NCBI GenBank assembly: GCA_002698045.1
Contig: NZUR01000022.1
Coordinates: 7,051 to 33,015, forward strand
DNA: 25,965 nt
Source of the DNA: Thiotrichales bacterium
GTDB taxonomy: Bacteria > Pseudomonadota > Gammaproteobacteria > PS1 > Pseudothioglobaceae
Direction of reading: 5' to 3'
The notes under the pieces were generated by a model. It did no database searches and was not told the DNA's origin. It worked only from the letters and a program-made list of their open reading frames with translations. Positions 1 to 7,335 of the stretch are shown in pieces; position 1 is the first letter of the stretch, and each line of letters begins with the position of its first letter. Position numbers and translations under genes: made by a program.

Positions 1-1
1 A

Positions 2-565
2 AGTATGGAGAATGGGACTGCTGAAGAGTATGCTTTTCTTAATGGCCTTGAAGATCAATTTAATGTAGACCTTCCAAAGCGTTTGATTGCTGCGCTTAGT
101 TCTCTCGATTCAAGTCTTTCAGGTTATCAAATTAGTCGACTAGAACACAGTCTGCAAGGGGCCACTAGAGCTCATCTTGCGGGTGAAGATCTGGAAATGG
201 TAATTGCAATTTTGTTTCATGATATTGGAGATGAGCTGGCTCCATATTCCCATTCTGAAATGGCTGCAGCAATTCTTCGACCCTTTATTTCAGAAAAGAT
301 TTATTGGATTATTAAGCATCATGGCGTCTTTCAGATGTATTACTATGCACATCATTCTGGTGGAGATAGAAATGCTAGAGAATTATTTATTGACAGCCCG
401 TGGTATCAAGATGCTATAAAATTCTGTCATGAGTATGACCAAAACTGCTTTGACCCAGATTATGAATCAAAGCCCCTAGAGTTTTTTGTCCCTATGATCA
501 ATGAATTTTTTTCTAGGCCAAAGATAGATGATCCCGAGGAACTTGCAAGATATGGAAAAAGATAG
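2..565 (+). CDS. HD-domain metal-dependent phosphohydrolase or oxygenase-like protein, 5' end cut by the window
   Basis: This resembles the predicted HD phosphohydrolase family COG4341, a relative of HD-type mixed-valence diiron oxygenases such as PhnZ. Numbering from the ATG at position 5, candidate metal ligands are His48, His72-Asp73 (the HD pair, in a FHDIGDELAP context), His83, His105/His106 and Asp145 in CHEYDQNCFDPDY. The motif HHGVFQMYYYAHH is typical of this family as I know it. Relatives usually have a few residues before the M-x-x-G-T-A-E-D-Y motif, and the frame is open to the window edge, so the ATG at 5 is probably internal and the true start lies outside. The substrate cannot be predicted. 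It ends 36 bases before dsbB on the same strand. The domain call is firm, the reaction is not. Confidence 0.8.
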   Translation, partial: SMENGTAEEYAFLNGLEDQFNVDLPKRLIAALSSLDSSLSGYQISRLEHSLQGATRAHLAGEDLEMVIAILFHDIGDELAPYSHSEMAAAILRPFISEKIYWIIKHHGVFQMYYYAHHSGGDRNARELFIDSPWYQDAIKFCHEYDQNCFDPDYESKPLEFFVPMINEFFSRPKIDDPEELARYGKR

Positions 566-601
566 TTTTTAAATTTTCTAACTAATTATTGAGGCTATTT
601 A

Positions 602-1111
602 ATGAATACTTATTTACTTCAGTTGCAACCTCGTCAAATCCATTTAATTGTTTTTCTACTTGTCGGAGTTCTGATTGGTTACGCAGCTTACAGTATAAAA
701 ATACTTGGGCTTGAAGCTTGTACTCTTTGTATCACCCAACAGTTCTTTTATTGCGTTATTGGTGTCATCTCTTTTATTGCTTTTCTGCATAATCCTCTTG
801 GACCACTTGTTCGCCTTTATTCAGGATTTATTTTTTTATGCGCATTAGCAGGGGCATGGATTGCTGGTAGACAGGTTTGGTTGCAAAGCTTGCCCGAAGA
901 CGAGGTTCCTTTATGTGGCCCTCCACTAGAATATATCATTGACGTATTTCCATTTGCTGATGTCCTTAACGCCCTGTTTATGGGTGATGGTAACTGTGCA
1001 GAAATACCTTGGCAGTTTTTAGGTTTAAGTATGGCGGGCTGGTCTTTTATTTGGTTTGGAGTGATTATCACTTTGAGTCTATTGGCAATTAAAAAGTCCA
1101 TTAATCTCTAA
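602..1111 (+). CDS. dsbB: Disulfide bond formation protein B (DsbB)
   Basis: DsbB is the inner-membrane enzyme that reoxidises the periplasmic oxidase DsbA and passes the electrons to quinone. The 169-residue product has about four hydrophobic segments (roughly 14-31, 46-62, 68-89 and 141-163). It carries the two expected cysteine pairs: Cys40-x-x-Cys43 (EACTLC) after the first membrane segment, and Cys105 (PLCGPP) with Cys132 (DGNCAE) in the second periplasmic loop. Length and topology match the family. A clear ribosome binding site, GAGG at 591-594, lies seven bases before the ATG. It may be read with the upstream HD gene, as the gap is only 36 bases. Substrates of the Dsb pathway would include LptD, the partner of the Lpt proteins encoded further on. 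Confidence 0.93.
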   Translation: MNTYLLQLQPRQIHLIVFLLVGVLIGYAAYSIKILGLEACTLCITQQFFYCVIGVISFIAFLHNPLGPLVRLYSGFIFLCALAGAWIAGRQVWLQSLPEDEVPLCGPPLEYIIDVFPFADVLNALFMGDGNCAEIPWQFLGLSMAGWSFIWFGVIITLSLLAIKKSINL

Positions 1112-1196
1112 TTTAAAATAGAAAACCTCACAATTTCCAAAAAAAATAATTCTATGGTAAGATTATTTGTTAATTATGTAGAGTAATTTTTTAGAT

Positions 1197-2330
1197 TTGG
1201 CTGATTTTGAAGAAACAGTAAAGAGACTATTTGATTCAGTTGATATTCAAGTCAATGGCTCACGTTCGTGGGATCCTCAGATTCACAATGAACTTTTCTA
1301 TCCACGCGTATTAAGTGGAGGCTCTTTGGGGCTTGGTGAAAGCTATATGGACGGATGGTGGGATTGCCAAGCTCTAGATCAATTAAGTTATAAGCTTCTG
1401 AGCGGTCGAATTGACAAACAAGTAAAAGTGACTAATCCTGCTTTATTGATCAATGCAATAAAGGCCTATATTTTAAATGCTCAAACTAAAAAAAGAGCTT
1501 ATATAGTAGGCAGAGAGCATTATGATATTGGTAATGATTTATTTTCCCTAATGCTTGATGAGAGGATGAATTACTCTTGTGGTTACTGGCGAAATGCTAA
1601 GAATTTAGAGCAGGCTCAGATCAATAAGTTAGATTTGGTTTGTAGGAAATTACATCTGAAGCCCGGCATGAGTGTACTTGAAATTGGTTGTGGCTGGGGA
1701 AGTTTTGCTAAGTATGCCGCTGAAAATTATGGAGTAAGTGTGCATGGTATAAGCATATCAAAAGAGCAGGTAAAGTATGCAAAAGAGTCTTGTAAAGGTC
1801 TAAATACTACCTTTGAATTAAAAGACTATCGAGAACTGAATACACAGTATGACTCGATAGTTTCAATTGGTATGTTTGAGCATGTAGGTTATAAAAATTA
1901 TAAAGAGTATATGGAAGTTGCCAATCGGTGCTTGAAGGAGGATGGTTTATTTTTACTGCATACGATTGGAAGAAATACCTCTGTACGGGCAGCTGATCCA
2001 TGGGTCAATAAGTATATTTTCCCAAATGGAGTGGCACCTTCATCTAGGCAAATTAGCGATGCTGTAGAGGATATTTTTGTGGTTGAAGATTGGCATAATT
2101 TTGGCCAGGATTATGACGCAACACTAATGACCTGGAATGAAAACTTTCAAAATCACTATGATAGTTTAAAGGAAGTATATGATGAAAGGTTTAAGCGTAT
2201 GTGGGAATATTATTTGTTGATGTGTGCAGGTGCTTTTCGAGCTAGAAGAAATCAATTATGGCAGTTGGTAATGTCGAAGGGTGGCATTAAGGGAGGGTAT
2301 ACCTACAGTAATAACCCTAGATTTGATTAA
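1197..2330 (+). CDS. cfa: Cyclopropane-fatty-acyl-phospholipid synthase (Cfa)
   Basis: Cfa transfers a methylene group from S-adenosylmethionine to cis double bonds of membrane phospholipid acyl chains, usually under stress or in stationary phase. The 377-residue protein resembles E. coli Cfa over its whole length. It has the N-terminal GSLGLGESYMDGWW motif (42-55), the AYIVGREHYDIGNDLF segment (101-116), SAM motif I VLEIGCGWG (160-168), YSCGYW (126-131), the catalytic-core FEHVG (227-231) and EDWHNFGQDY (297-306). The start is a TTG: an in-frame stop lies at 1179-1181 and no ATG or GTG precedes the conserved region. No convincing ribosome binding site is visible. Spacing of about 85 bases from dsbB suggests its own promoter. 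Confidence 0.94.
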   Translation: MADFEETVKRLFDSVDIQVNGSRSWDPQIHNELFYPRVLSGGSLGLGESYMDGWWDCQALDQLSYKLLSGRIDKQVKVTNPALLINAIKAYILNAQTKKRAYIVGREHYDIGNDLFSLMLDERMNYSCGYWRNAKNLEQAQINKLDLVCRKLHLKPGMSVLEIGCGWGSFAKYAAENYGVSVHGISISKEQVKYAKESCKGLNTTFELKDYRELNTQYDSIVSIGMFEHVGYKNYKEYMEVANRCLKEDGLFLLHTIGRNTSVRAADPWVNKYIFPNGVAPSSRQISDAVEDIFVVEDWHNFGQDYDATLMTWNENFQNHYDSLKEVYDERFKRMWEYYLLMCAGAFRARRNQLWQLVMSKGGIKGGYTYSNNPRFD

Positions 2331-2392
2331 CCAATGCAATATATAGAAATTTAACATGTTAGTCAGTTCAGAGTTCTCTATCAAAGGAAAAT

Positions 2393-3091
2393 ATGACGCC
2401 TAAACTTGTCAGTTTTAAGGTCTGCCCTTTTGTCCAAAGAGTTGCCATTACGCTTCAATATAAGGGTATTGATTATGATATAGAGTATATTGATTTGGGT
2501 AGTCCACCAGAATGGTTTTTAGCTATATCACCATTAAAAAAAGTTCCACTTTTAATCGTCGATAGTACGGTAATTTTTGAATCAGCCGTTATTAATGAAT
2601 ATATTGATGAAGCATACCAACCAATGCTTCATCCAGAAGATTTACTTCTGAAGGCGATAAATAGAAGTTGGATTGAATTCTCTAATAATATAAGCTTGTA
2701 CACTTTTAAGCTAACTATAAAAGAGAGAAAAAATGACTTTGAGAATATACTTGAAGAATTATTGAAGGGCTTTGATCTGGTTGAAGATTATTTAAGCGCT
2801 AAACCATTTTTTAATGGAGAGCAGTTTTCTTTAGTGGATTCAAGTTATGCGCCTATATTCCAAAGGTTAGAGTTTTTAGCACAAATTTATAAACCTATTA
2901 TTTCCTCTAAAAGGCATCCAAAATTAGTAAAGTGGAAAGATAGTTTGTTGTCATTAAATGCAGTTAAATGCTCAACTGTAGAAGAAATTCAGAATTTATA
3001 CTATCAACTTTTGTGGACAAGACAGGGGTATATTTCGCAATTTTTGAGTGAAAGAGAGTATGGTAAGAGGCCAACAAAAAGGGTTTACTAG
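2393..3091 (+). CDS. Glutathione S-transferase family protein with a Cys active site
   Basis: This is a 232-residue protein with a thioredoxin-like N-terminal domain and an all-helical C-terminal domain, as in cytosolic glutathione S-transferases. The N-terminal motif FKVCPFVQR (8-16) puts a cysteine where omega, lambda and dehydroascorbate-reductase-like GSTs have their catalytic Cys. KVPLLIV (50-56) supplies the conserved cis-proline, and FESAVINEYIDE (63-74) the glutathione-binding Ser region. These features suggest thiol transfer or reductase chemistry rather than classical conjugation. The substrate is unknown. The ribosome binding site AAAGGA at 2383-2388 sits four bases before the ATG. 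It converges on thiE, with a 40-base gap in which I see no clear terminator. Confidence 0.85.
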   Translation: MTPKLVSFKVCPFVQRVAITLQYKGIDYDIEYIDLGSPPEWFLAISPLKKVPLLIVDSTVIFESAVINEYIDEAYQPMLHPEDLLLKAINRSWIEFSNNISLYTFKLTIKERKNDFENILEELLKGFDLVEDYLSAKPFFNGEQFSLVDSSYAPIFQRLEFLAQIYKPIISSKRHPKLVKWKDSLLSLNAVKCSTVEEIQNLYYQLLWTRQGYISQFLSEREYGKRPTKRVY

Positions 3092-3131
3092 GTATATTAT
3101 TTGGTTAATAAATTCCTTGTTTTGAAAGACA

Positions 3132-3701
3132 TTAAGAAAATAAACCATTCAACATTGCAACAGCATCACAACCTGCTTGAAAAGCTAATCTTTGATTTTC
3201 AAAAGTAATACCTCCTATACCAACAATGGGTAATTGTATTTTTTCTTTCGCGGTCTTAATTATTGATAAAGGGCATCCACTTGCAGTGGGCTTCGTTATC
3301 GAGCTGAAAAGTGCACCAAAGGCCACATAGTTAGCGCCCATTTCTTCAGCCTTAACGGCAAGTTGTAATTGATTGTAGCAAGATACACCAATGATTGCTT
3401 TTTCACCTAGTTGTTCTCGAGCAGTATTAATAGAAATATCGTTTTGACCTAAATGAACACCATCCGCACCTACTTTCTCGCAAAGGTTAATATCATCATT
3501 GACTATAAATAAAGTATTATGTTGTAGGCAGAGCTCAAGCAACTGTTTTGCTTCTTCTAGCTTTAGTTTATCGTTATTAGTTTTATGGCGATATTGGAGG
3601 ATATTGACTTTATGTTCGTTGAATATACGCTCAATAAGTGCTATATTCAGATTGTTGTTTGGTGTAATTCCGTATAAACCTTGTATTCTTTGATCTAACA
3701 T
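3132..3701 (-). CDS. thiE: Thiamine-phosphate synthase (ThiE)
   Basis: ThiE joins hydroxymethylpyrimidine diphosphate to hydroxyethylthiazole phosphate to give thiamine phosphate. The 189-residue TIM-barrel shows the family motifs in order: LQYRHK (35-40), FIVNDD (65-70), GVHLGQND (81-88), IIGVSCYN (103-110), the phosphate-binding SSITKPTA (133-140) and PIVGIGGI (158-165). It is slightly shorter than the E. coli enzyme of about 211 residues. Its ATG is separated from the divergent lptC ATG by one base, so any promoter must lie within lptC or further away. I saw no TPP riboswitch-like leader, and there is no room for one outside lptC. Confidence 0.93.
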   Translation of the reverse strand: MLDQRIQGLYGITPNNNLNIALIERIFNEHKVNILQYRHKTNNDKLKLEEAKQLLELCLQHNTLFIVNDDINLCEKVGADGVHLGQNDISINTAREQLGEKAIIGVSCYNQLQLAVKAEEMGANYVAFGALFSSITKPTASGCPLSIIKTAKEKIQLPIVGIGGITFENQRLAFQAGCDAVAMLNGLFS

Positions 3702-3702
3702 A

Positions 3703-4659
3703 ATGGCAGTTTTTCAAACTAAGAAAATTCAATCATTCATTGCATTCATTATAGTCTTGGTTGCTATTCTATGGCTATTTCAAGACAATATTCTAAAGAT
3801 TTCAATATTACAAAATAAAACCGAACAATTAGATAGTAGTAATCAAGAATTTAAAGAAGACTCTTATCTTGAAAAGATAGATAATTTTATAATTAAGGAA
3901 TATTCTAAAGACCAAATCTTGCTTCATACTGTTGAGGCTGAGACTTACTTTAGTTATAAAGATTCTCCAGTTCAACTTCTAAAAGTAAAAGTTAAAACAT
4001 TTGATGAAACTCAACAAGAAGGTCTTGAAATGACATCAAATCGTGCTGAAATTCTTAAATCAGGAGAGATGTTTTTTAATGGTGAAGTCAACATTCGAAC
4101 CAAGAGTGGAGTAGCACATGAGATCGATACTGAATCTTTAATTGTGCTTACTAATAGTGGTCAGATTAAAAGCAATAGAGAGATCACTTATTTGGCCGAA
4201 AATGCAAAAATTAACGCACAAGGAATGGATATGAGTATTGATAGTGATACAATGCTTTTGAATGGAAAAGTAAAAATTAACCAAGATTCTGGTTCAATAA
4301 TCAATACAACTAATTTATTCATTAGCCATGCTGAGGGAGAAAAAAAATATCAGAGTAAAGAAAAAACTGTTTACATCTCGAAATATAATACTGTTAACTC
4401 TGAAAAAGGTATAGATGCTGATATGAATAAAAATTTGATAAAATTACTAGGTGAAATTGAAATAGTAGGCCTCTCAGGCAGTAAAATGGAAAGTTATGAT
4501 CTTTTAATAGATCAGTCAAATGGAGGCGAGGTATATAAGTCTAATGATTCAGTTCATTACCAATCATCTGCTGCCAATATTAAGGCAAAAAAAATGAATT
4601 ATGATGCTGTTACAAAAAAACTCGAATTAATGGATGAGGTTTTAGCTGTTTATGAATAA
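3703..4659 (+). CDS. lptC: LPS export protein LptC, extended form with extra OstA-like repeats
   Basis: LptC is the bitopic inner-membrane component of the Lpt bridge; it takes LPS from LptBFG and passes it to LptA. One membrane helix (about 11-26) is followed by a periplasmic beta region. At 318 residues it is much longer than the usual 190 or so. Repeating units of about 60 residues are visible, with the pattern A-x-I, polar stretch, LLNGKV/LLGEIEI, T-x-x-L, KSN, V/I-x-Y. They run roughly 112-166, 167-230 and 231-289, with a half unit at 290-318. A canonical LptC ends near residue 192, so the rest is additional. The gene overlaps lptA by eight bases, which supports the assignment. The start is chosen at the ATG just before the membrane helix; no strong ribosome binding site is seen. 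Confidence 0.85.
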   Translation: MAVFQTKKIQSFIAFIIVLVAILWLFQDNILKISILQNKTEQLDSSNQEFKEDSYLEKIDNFIIKEYSKDQILLHTVEAETYFSYKDSPVQLLKVKVKTFDETQQEGLEMTSNRAEILKSGEMFFNGEVNIRTKSGVAHEIDTESLIVLTNSGQIKSNREITYLAENAKINAQGMDMSIDSDTMLLNGKVKINQDSGSIINTTNLFISHAEGEKKYQSKEKTVYISKYNTVNSEKGIDADMNKNLIKLLGEIEIVGLSGSKMESYDLLIDQSNGGEVYKSNDSVHYQSSAANIKAKKMNYDAVTKKLELMDEVLAVYE

Positions 4660-5137
4660 ACTGATTATTTTAATTGCACTATTTTTTACTTCTCTTGCAT
4701 TTGCACTTCCAGAAGATGCAAAACAACCTATTGAAATTGAGGCTCAGTCTGTTGTCGTTGACGAGACTACAGGATTCAATGAATTTAGTGGTAATGCTGA
4801 GGTTAAGCAAGGTTCGCTTTTACTATTTGCTGAACTCATTCAAGTCCAAACTAACAGTGATGGTGTTGAAACTATGATTGCCAAGGGTACACTTGAAAAA
4901 CCTGCTAAATATATCCAAAGCCAAGAAAATCAAGGACGCTTTATCGAGGCAACAGCAACTCTAATTACATATAATGTTAATGAAGGTATGATTTTTTTGG
5001 TTGGTAATGCTCACCTTGTTCAGGGCTTTGATTCATTTAGTGGAGATTCATTGAATTATGATATCAATAATGACAAGGTTGTTGTCAAAGGTTCAGAAGA
5101 AGGCACTGAGAGAGTTAAATTTAAAATTGTCCTCTAG
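4652..5137 (+). CDS. lptA: LPS transport periplasmic protein LptA
   Basis: LptA oligomerises into the periplasmic beta-jellyroll bridge that carries LPS from LptC to the outer-membrane LptDE complex. The 161-residue product begins with a signal peptide (hydrophobic 4-17, likely cleavage after the AFA at 16-18). An OstA-type domain follows, with the signatures IEIEAQSVVVDE (27-38), EFSGNAEVKQGS (44-55), a central YIQSQE segment and FSGDSLNYDINNDKVVVKG near the end. Length is normal. Its ATG overlaps the end of lptC in an ATGAATAA arrangement, which implies translational coupling. The lptB and rpoN genes that often follow are not here; the next gene, adk, is convergent and starts only 15 bases beyond. 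Confidence 0.93.
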   Translation: MNKLIILIALFFTSLAFALPEDAKQPIEIEAQSVVVDETTGFNEFSGNAEVKQGSLLLFAELIQVQTNSDGVETMIAKGTLEKPAKYIQSQENQGRFIEATATLITYNVNEGMIFLVGNAHLVQGFDSFSGDSLNYDINNDKVVVKGSEEGTERVKFKIVL

Positions 5138-5152
5138 TATTTCTAATTGAAT

Positions 5153-5806
5153 CTAACTTACTAGGGCAGATGTAATCCTTTCTTGGACTTCGTCAAGAGA
5201 GCCAACTCCATTAATAGCTATAAACTTTGTACCAGTATTAGTATCAAGAGCATCAGCCTTGTAGTATTGAACCAGTGGCTCTGTTTTTTTATGGTAGATC
5301 TTTAGGCGTCCTCTCACGATATCTTCATCATCATCAACGCGTTGAATCAAATCTTCACCAGTCAGGTCGTCTTTGCCTTCAAGATTCGGCGGGTTGAAGG
5401 CTATATGGTAGGTTCTTCCAGAGGCTAAATGAACTCGACGACCAGACATCCTTGTTACGATATCCTCGTCTGGGACTTGAACGTCAAGGACATAGTCGAT
5501 TTTAATGTCTTCTAATTTCAGTGAGTCTGCTTGAGTAATGGTCCTAGGAAAGCCATCCAGTAAGTATCCATTATTGCAGTCTTGCGATTCTATTCTCTCT
5601 TTTACTAATGAGATAATAATATCATCAGAAACAAGATTGCCTGAGTCAATAACTTTTTTTGCTTTTATACCTATTTTTGTTCCATCATTTACTGCAGCCC
5701 GAAGCATATCGCCAGTTGATATCTGAGGAATATTAAATTTTTCACAAATATGAGCCGCTTGGGTACCTTTTCCAGCTCCTGGCGGTCCTAATAAAATGAT
5801 ATTCAT
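5153..5806 (-). CDS. adk: Adenylate kinase (Adk)
   Basis: Adk interconverts ATP plus AMP with two ADP. The 217-residue sequence carries the P-loop GPPGAGKGT (7-15), the AMP-binding STGDMLR (30-36) and DGFPRT (84-89), the RMSGRRVH hinge (119-126) and a long-form LID (about 122-159). The LID has HLASGRTYH and no four-cysteine zinc site, as in most Gram-negative enzymes. It lies 15 bases after the end of pfp on the same strand, so the two are probably one transcript. AMP and pyrophosphate are made together in activation reactions, so the pairing of Adk with a PPi-using enzyme is functionally reasonable, though this link is inference. Confidence 0.97.
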   Translation of the reverse strand: MNIILLGPPGAGKGTQAAHICEKFNIPQISTGDMLRAAVNDGTKIGIKAKKVIDSGNLVSDDIIISLVKERIESQDCNNGYLLDGFPRTITQADSLKLEDIKIDYVLDVQVPDEDIVTRMSGRRVHLASGRTYHIAFNPPNLEGKDDLTGEDLIQRVDDDEDIVRGRLKIYHKKTEPLVQYYKADALDTNTGTKFIAINGVGSLDEVQERITSALVS

Positions 5807-5821
5807 AATATTTCTTTTATG

Positions 5822-7066
5822 TTAGAGTTCAAAGGGTGGTAATTTTTTATCAACTTTTGACTTTTTCAGTACGACATAGTCAGGTAGTCCATTAATATAC
5901 GGAGGATAATTCTCACCTTCAATAAGTGGAAGTAAATATTCACGACATTCATCAGTTATCGAAAAGCCATCTTCAGAAATATAATTTGATGGCATCATTT
6001 TTTCGACATTTGCAATATCTTTTAATTCACCACAACCAATTTCCCATTTATAGGGATTATTGGATGTTCTAATGATTGCTGGCATGATTGAATTTTTACC
6101 ATCTAGGGCCATTTCAACTGCCGCCTCACCGAGTGCGTATGCCTGCTCAACATCTGAATTAGAAGCCAAGTGTCGTGCAGCGCGCTGAAGATAATCAGCT
6201 ACTGCCCAATGAAATTTATATCCTAAAGACTTTTTAATTATGTTTGCTACCACTGGCGCAGCACCTCCTAATTGTGCATGTCCAAAGTCATCACGAGTCC
6301 CCTGCTCTGCCAAGAATCTTCCATCTGGCCATTTTGTTCCTTCTGAAACTACGATAGTACAATAACCATATTCTTTTACATTCTTATCAACTTTTGCGAG
6401 GAATGACTTTTCATCAAAATCAATCTCTGGAAATAGAATGACAACTGGTATTGAGGAGTCTACAAGACCTCCAGCTGCTGCAATCCAACCAGCATGACGA
6501 CCCATAACCTCAAGTACAAAAATTTTAGTTGATGTTGCAGCCATTGAAGCAACATCAAAGCTTGCCTCCATCGTAGAGACAGCGATATATTTTGCTACTG
6601 AACCAAAGCCAGGGCAATTATCAGTTACTGGAAGGTCATTATCAACAGTTTTAGGAATATGGATTGCCTGGATTGGGTAACCCATACTTTCTGATAGTTG
6701 GGAAACTTTTAGGCAAGTATCTGCAGAATCACCACCACCATTGTAGAAAAAATAACCAATATTATGTGCTTTAAATACTTCTATTAAGCGTTCATATTCA
6801 ACCTTATTGGCCTCCAATGACTTCATTTTGTATCGACATGAGCCAAAGCCACCTGATGGAGTATGGTTAAGTGCAGCAATATCTGCATCAGACTCAAGAG
6901 AGGTGTCTATTAGGTTTTCCGTCAAAGCTCCAATAATGCCATTTTCGCCTGCGTATACTTTTCCAATTTTATTTGGGTATTTACGTGCTGTCTCAATAAC
7001 GCCACTAGCTGAAGCATTAATAACAGCAGTGACACCACCAGATTGGGCATAGAAAGCATTTTTCAT
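5822..7066 (-). CDS. pfp: Pyrophosphate-dependent 6-phosphofructokinase (PPi-PFK)
   Basis: This enzyme interconverts fructose 6-phosphate plus PPi with fructose 1,6-bisphosphate plus phosphate, reversibly, and so can serve in glycolysis, gluconeogenesis or the Calvin cycle. The 414-residue protein has the PFK start YAQSGGVTAVINAS (6-19), GGGDSADT (110-117) and PKTVDNDL (138-145). A Lys replaces the Gly of the ATP-enzyme motif PGTIDND, which is the accepted PPi-type signature. MGRHAGWIAAAGG is also present. It closely resembles, from memory, the methylotroph (Methylococcus) type that also acts on sedoheptulose phosphate. An AAGAGAAC element a few bases before the ATG may be the ribosome binding site. 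It precedes adk by 15 bases. No proton-pumping pyrophosphatase gene, a frequent neighbour in related bacteria, is in the window. Confidence 0.94.
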   Translation of the reverse strand: MKNAFYAQSGGVTAVINASASGVIETARKYPNKIGKVYAGENGIIGALTENLIDTSLESDADIAALNHTPSGGFGSCRYKMKSLEANKVEYERLIEVFKAHNIGYFFYNGGGDSADTCLKVSQLSESMGYPIQAIHIPKTVDNDLPVTDNCPGFGSVAKYIAVSTMEASFDVASMAATSTKIFVLEVMGRHAGWIAAAGGLVDSSIPVVILFPEIDFDEKSFLAKVDKNVKEYGYCTIVVSEGTKWPDGRFLAEQGTRDDFGHAQLGGAAPVVANIIKKSLGYKFHWAVADYLQRAARHLASNSDVEQAYALGEAAVEMALDGKNSIMPAIIRTSNNPYKWEIGCGELKDIANVEKMMPSNYISEDGFSITDECREYLLPLIEGENYPPYINGLPDYVVLKKSKVDKKLPPFEL

Positions 7067-7163
7067 AATGTTCTCTTAATCATATTTGAAATTTAAAAGT
7101 GAGAATGACTTAAGTGTTGTGCCTTTAATTATTTGATCAATGTCATTCCTTAACCAGAGATTA

Positions 7164-7172
7164 ATTATACCA
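7164..7172 (-). promoter_or_regulatory. Extended -10 promoter element for pfp-adk
   Basis: Read on the minus strand, the bases are TGGTATAAT: a perfect -10 hexamer with the TGn extension. It lies about 90 bases before the pfp ATG. No good -35 hexamer stands 16-18 bases upstream, which an extended -10 element can tolerate. The assignment is by pattern only. Confidence 0.45.
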
Positions 7173-7305
7173 TTTCAACAGAAAATGGCCATAATAATTC
7201 TATAGCATGGTTTAATTATATTAATAATTTATTTTTGTTTTAAAAAACTAAATTTTATACCAGGAAGTTTATTTATTCTGTGACAAATTGTTTCAGATTT
7301 GAAAG

Positions 7306-7324
7306 AATTTCACTGAATGAAATT
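7306..7324. repeat. Short inverted repeat in the 269-base gap before pfp
   Basis: AATTTCA and TGAAATT form a perfect seven-base inverted repeat around a five-base loop. It lies just beyond the 3' end of the minus-strand yrfG gene, but has no long T-run on either strand. It could be a weak terminator or an operator, or chance in AT-rich DNA. The rest of 7067-7335 holds the pfp promoter element and no gene I can support. Confidence 0.25.
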
Positions 7325-7335
7325 ACGGTGAATGT

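Noticed and set aside
3699..3720. TPP riboswitch before thiE
   Set aside because: There is no leader outside lptC, and the lptC 5' region shows normal membrane-protein coding without the thi-box sequence.
5822..7066. ATP-dependent phosphofructokinase
   Set aside because: The PKTVDND motif has Lys where ATP enzymes have Gly, and overall resemblance is to PPi enzymes.
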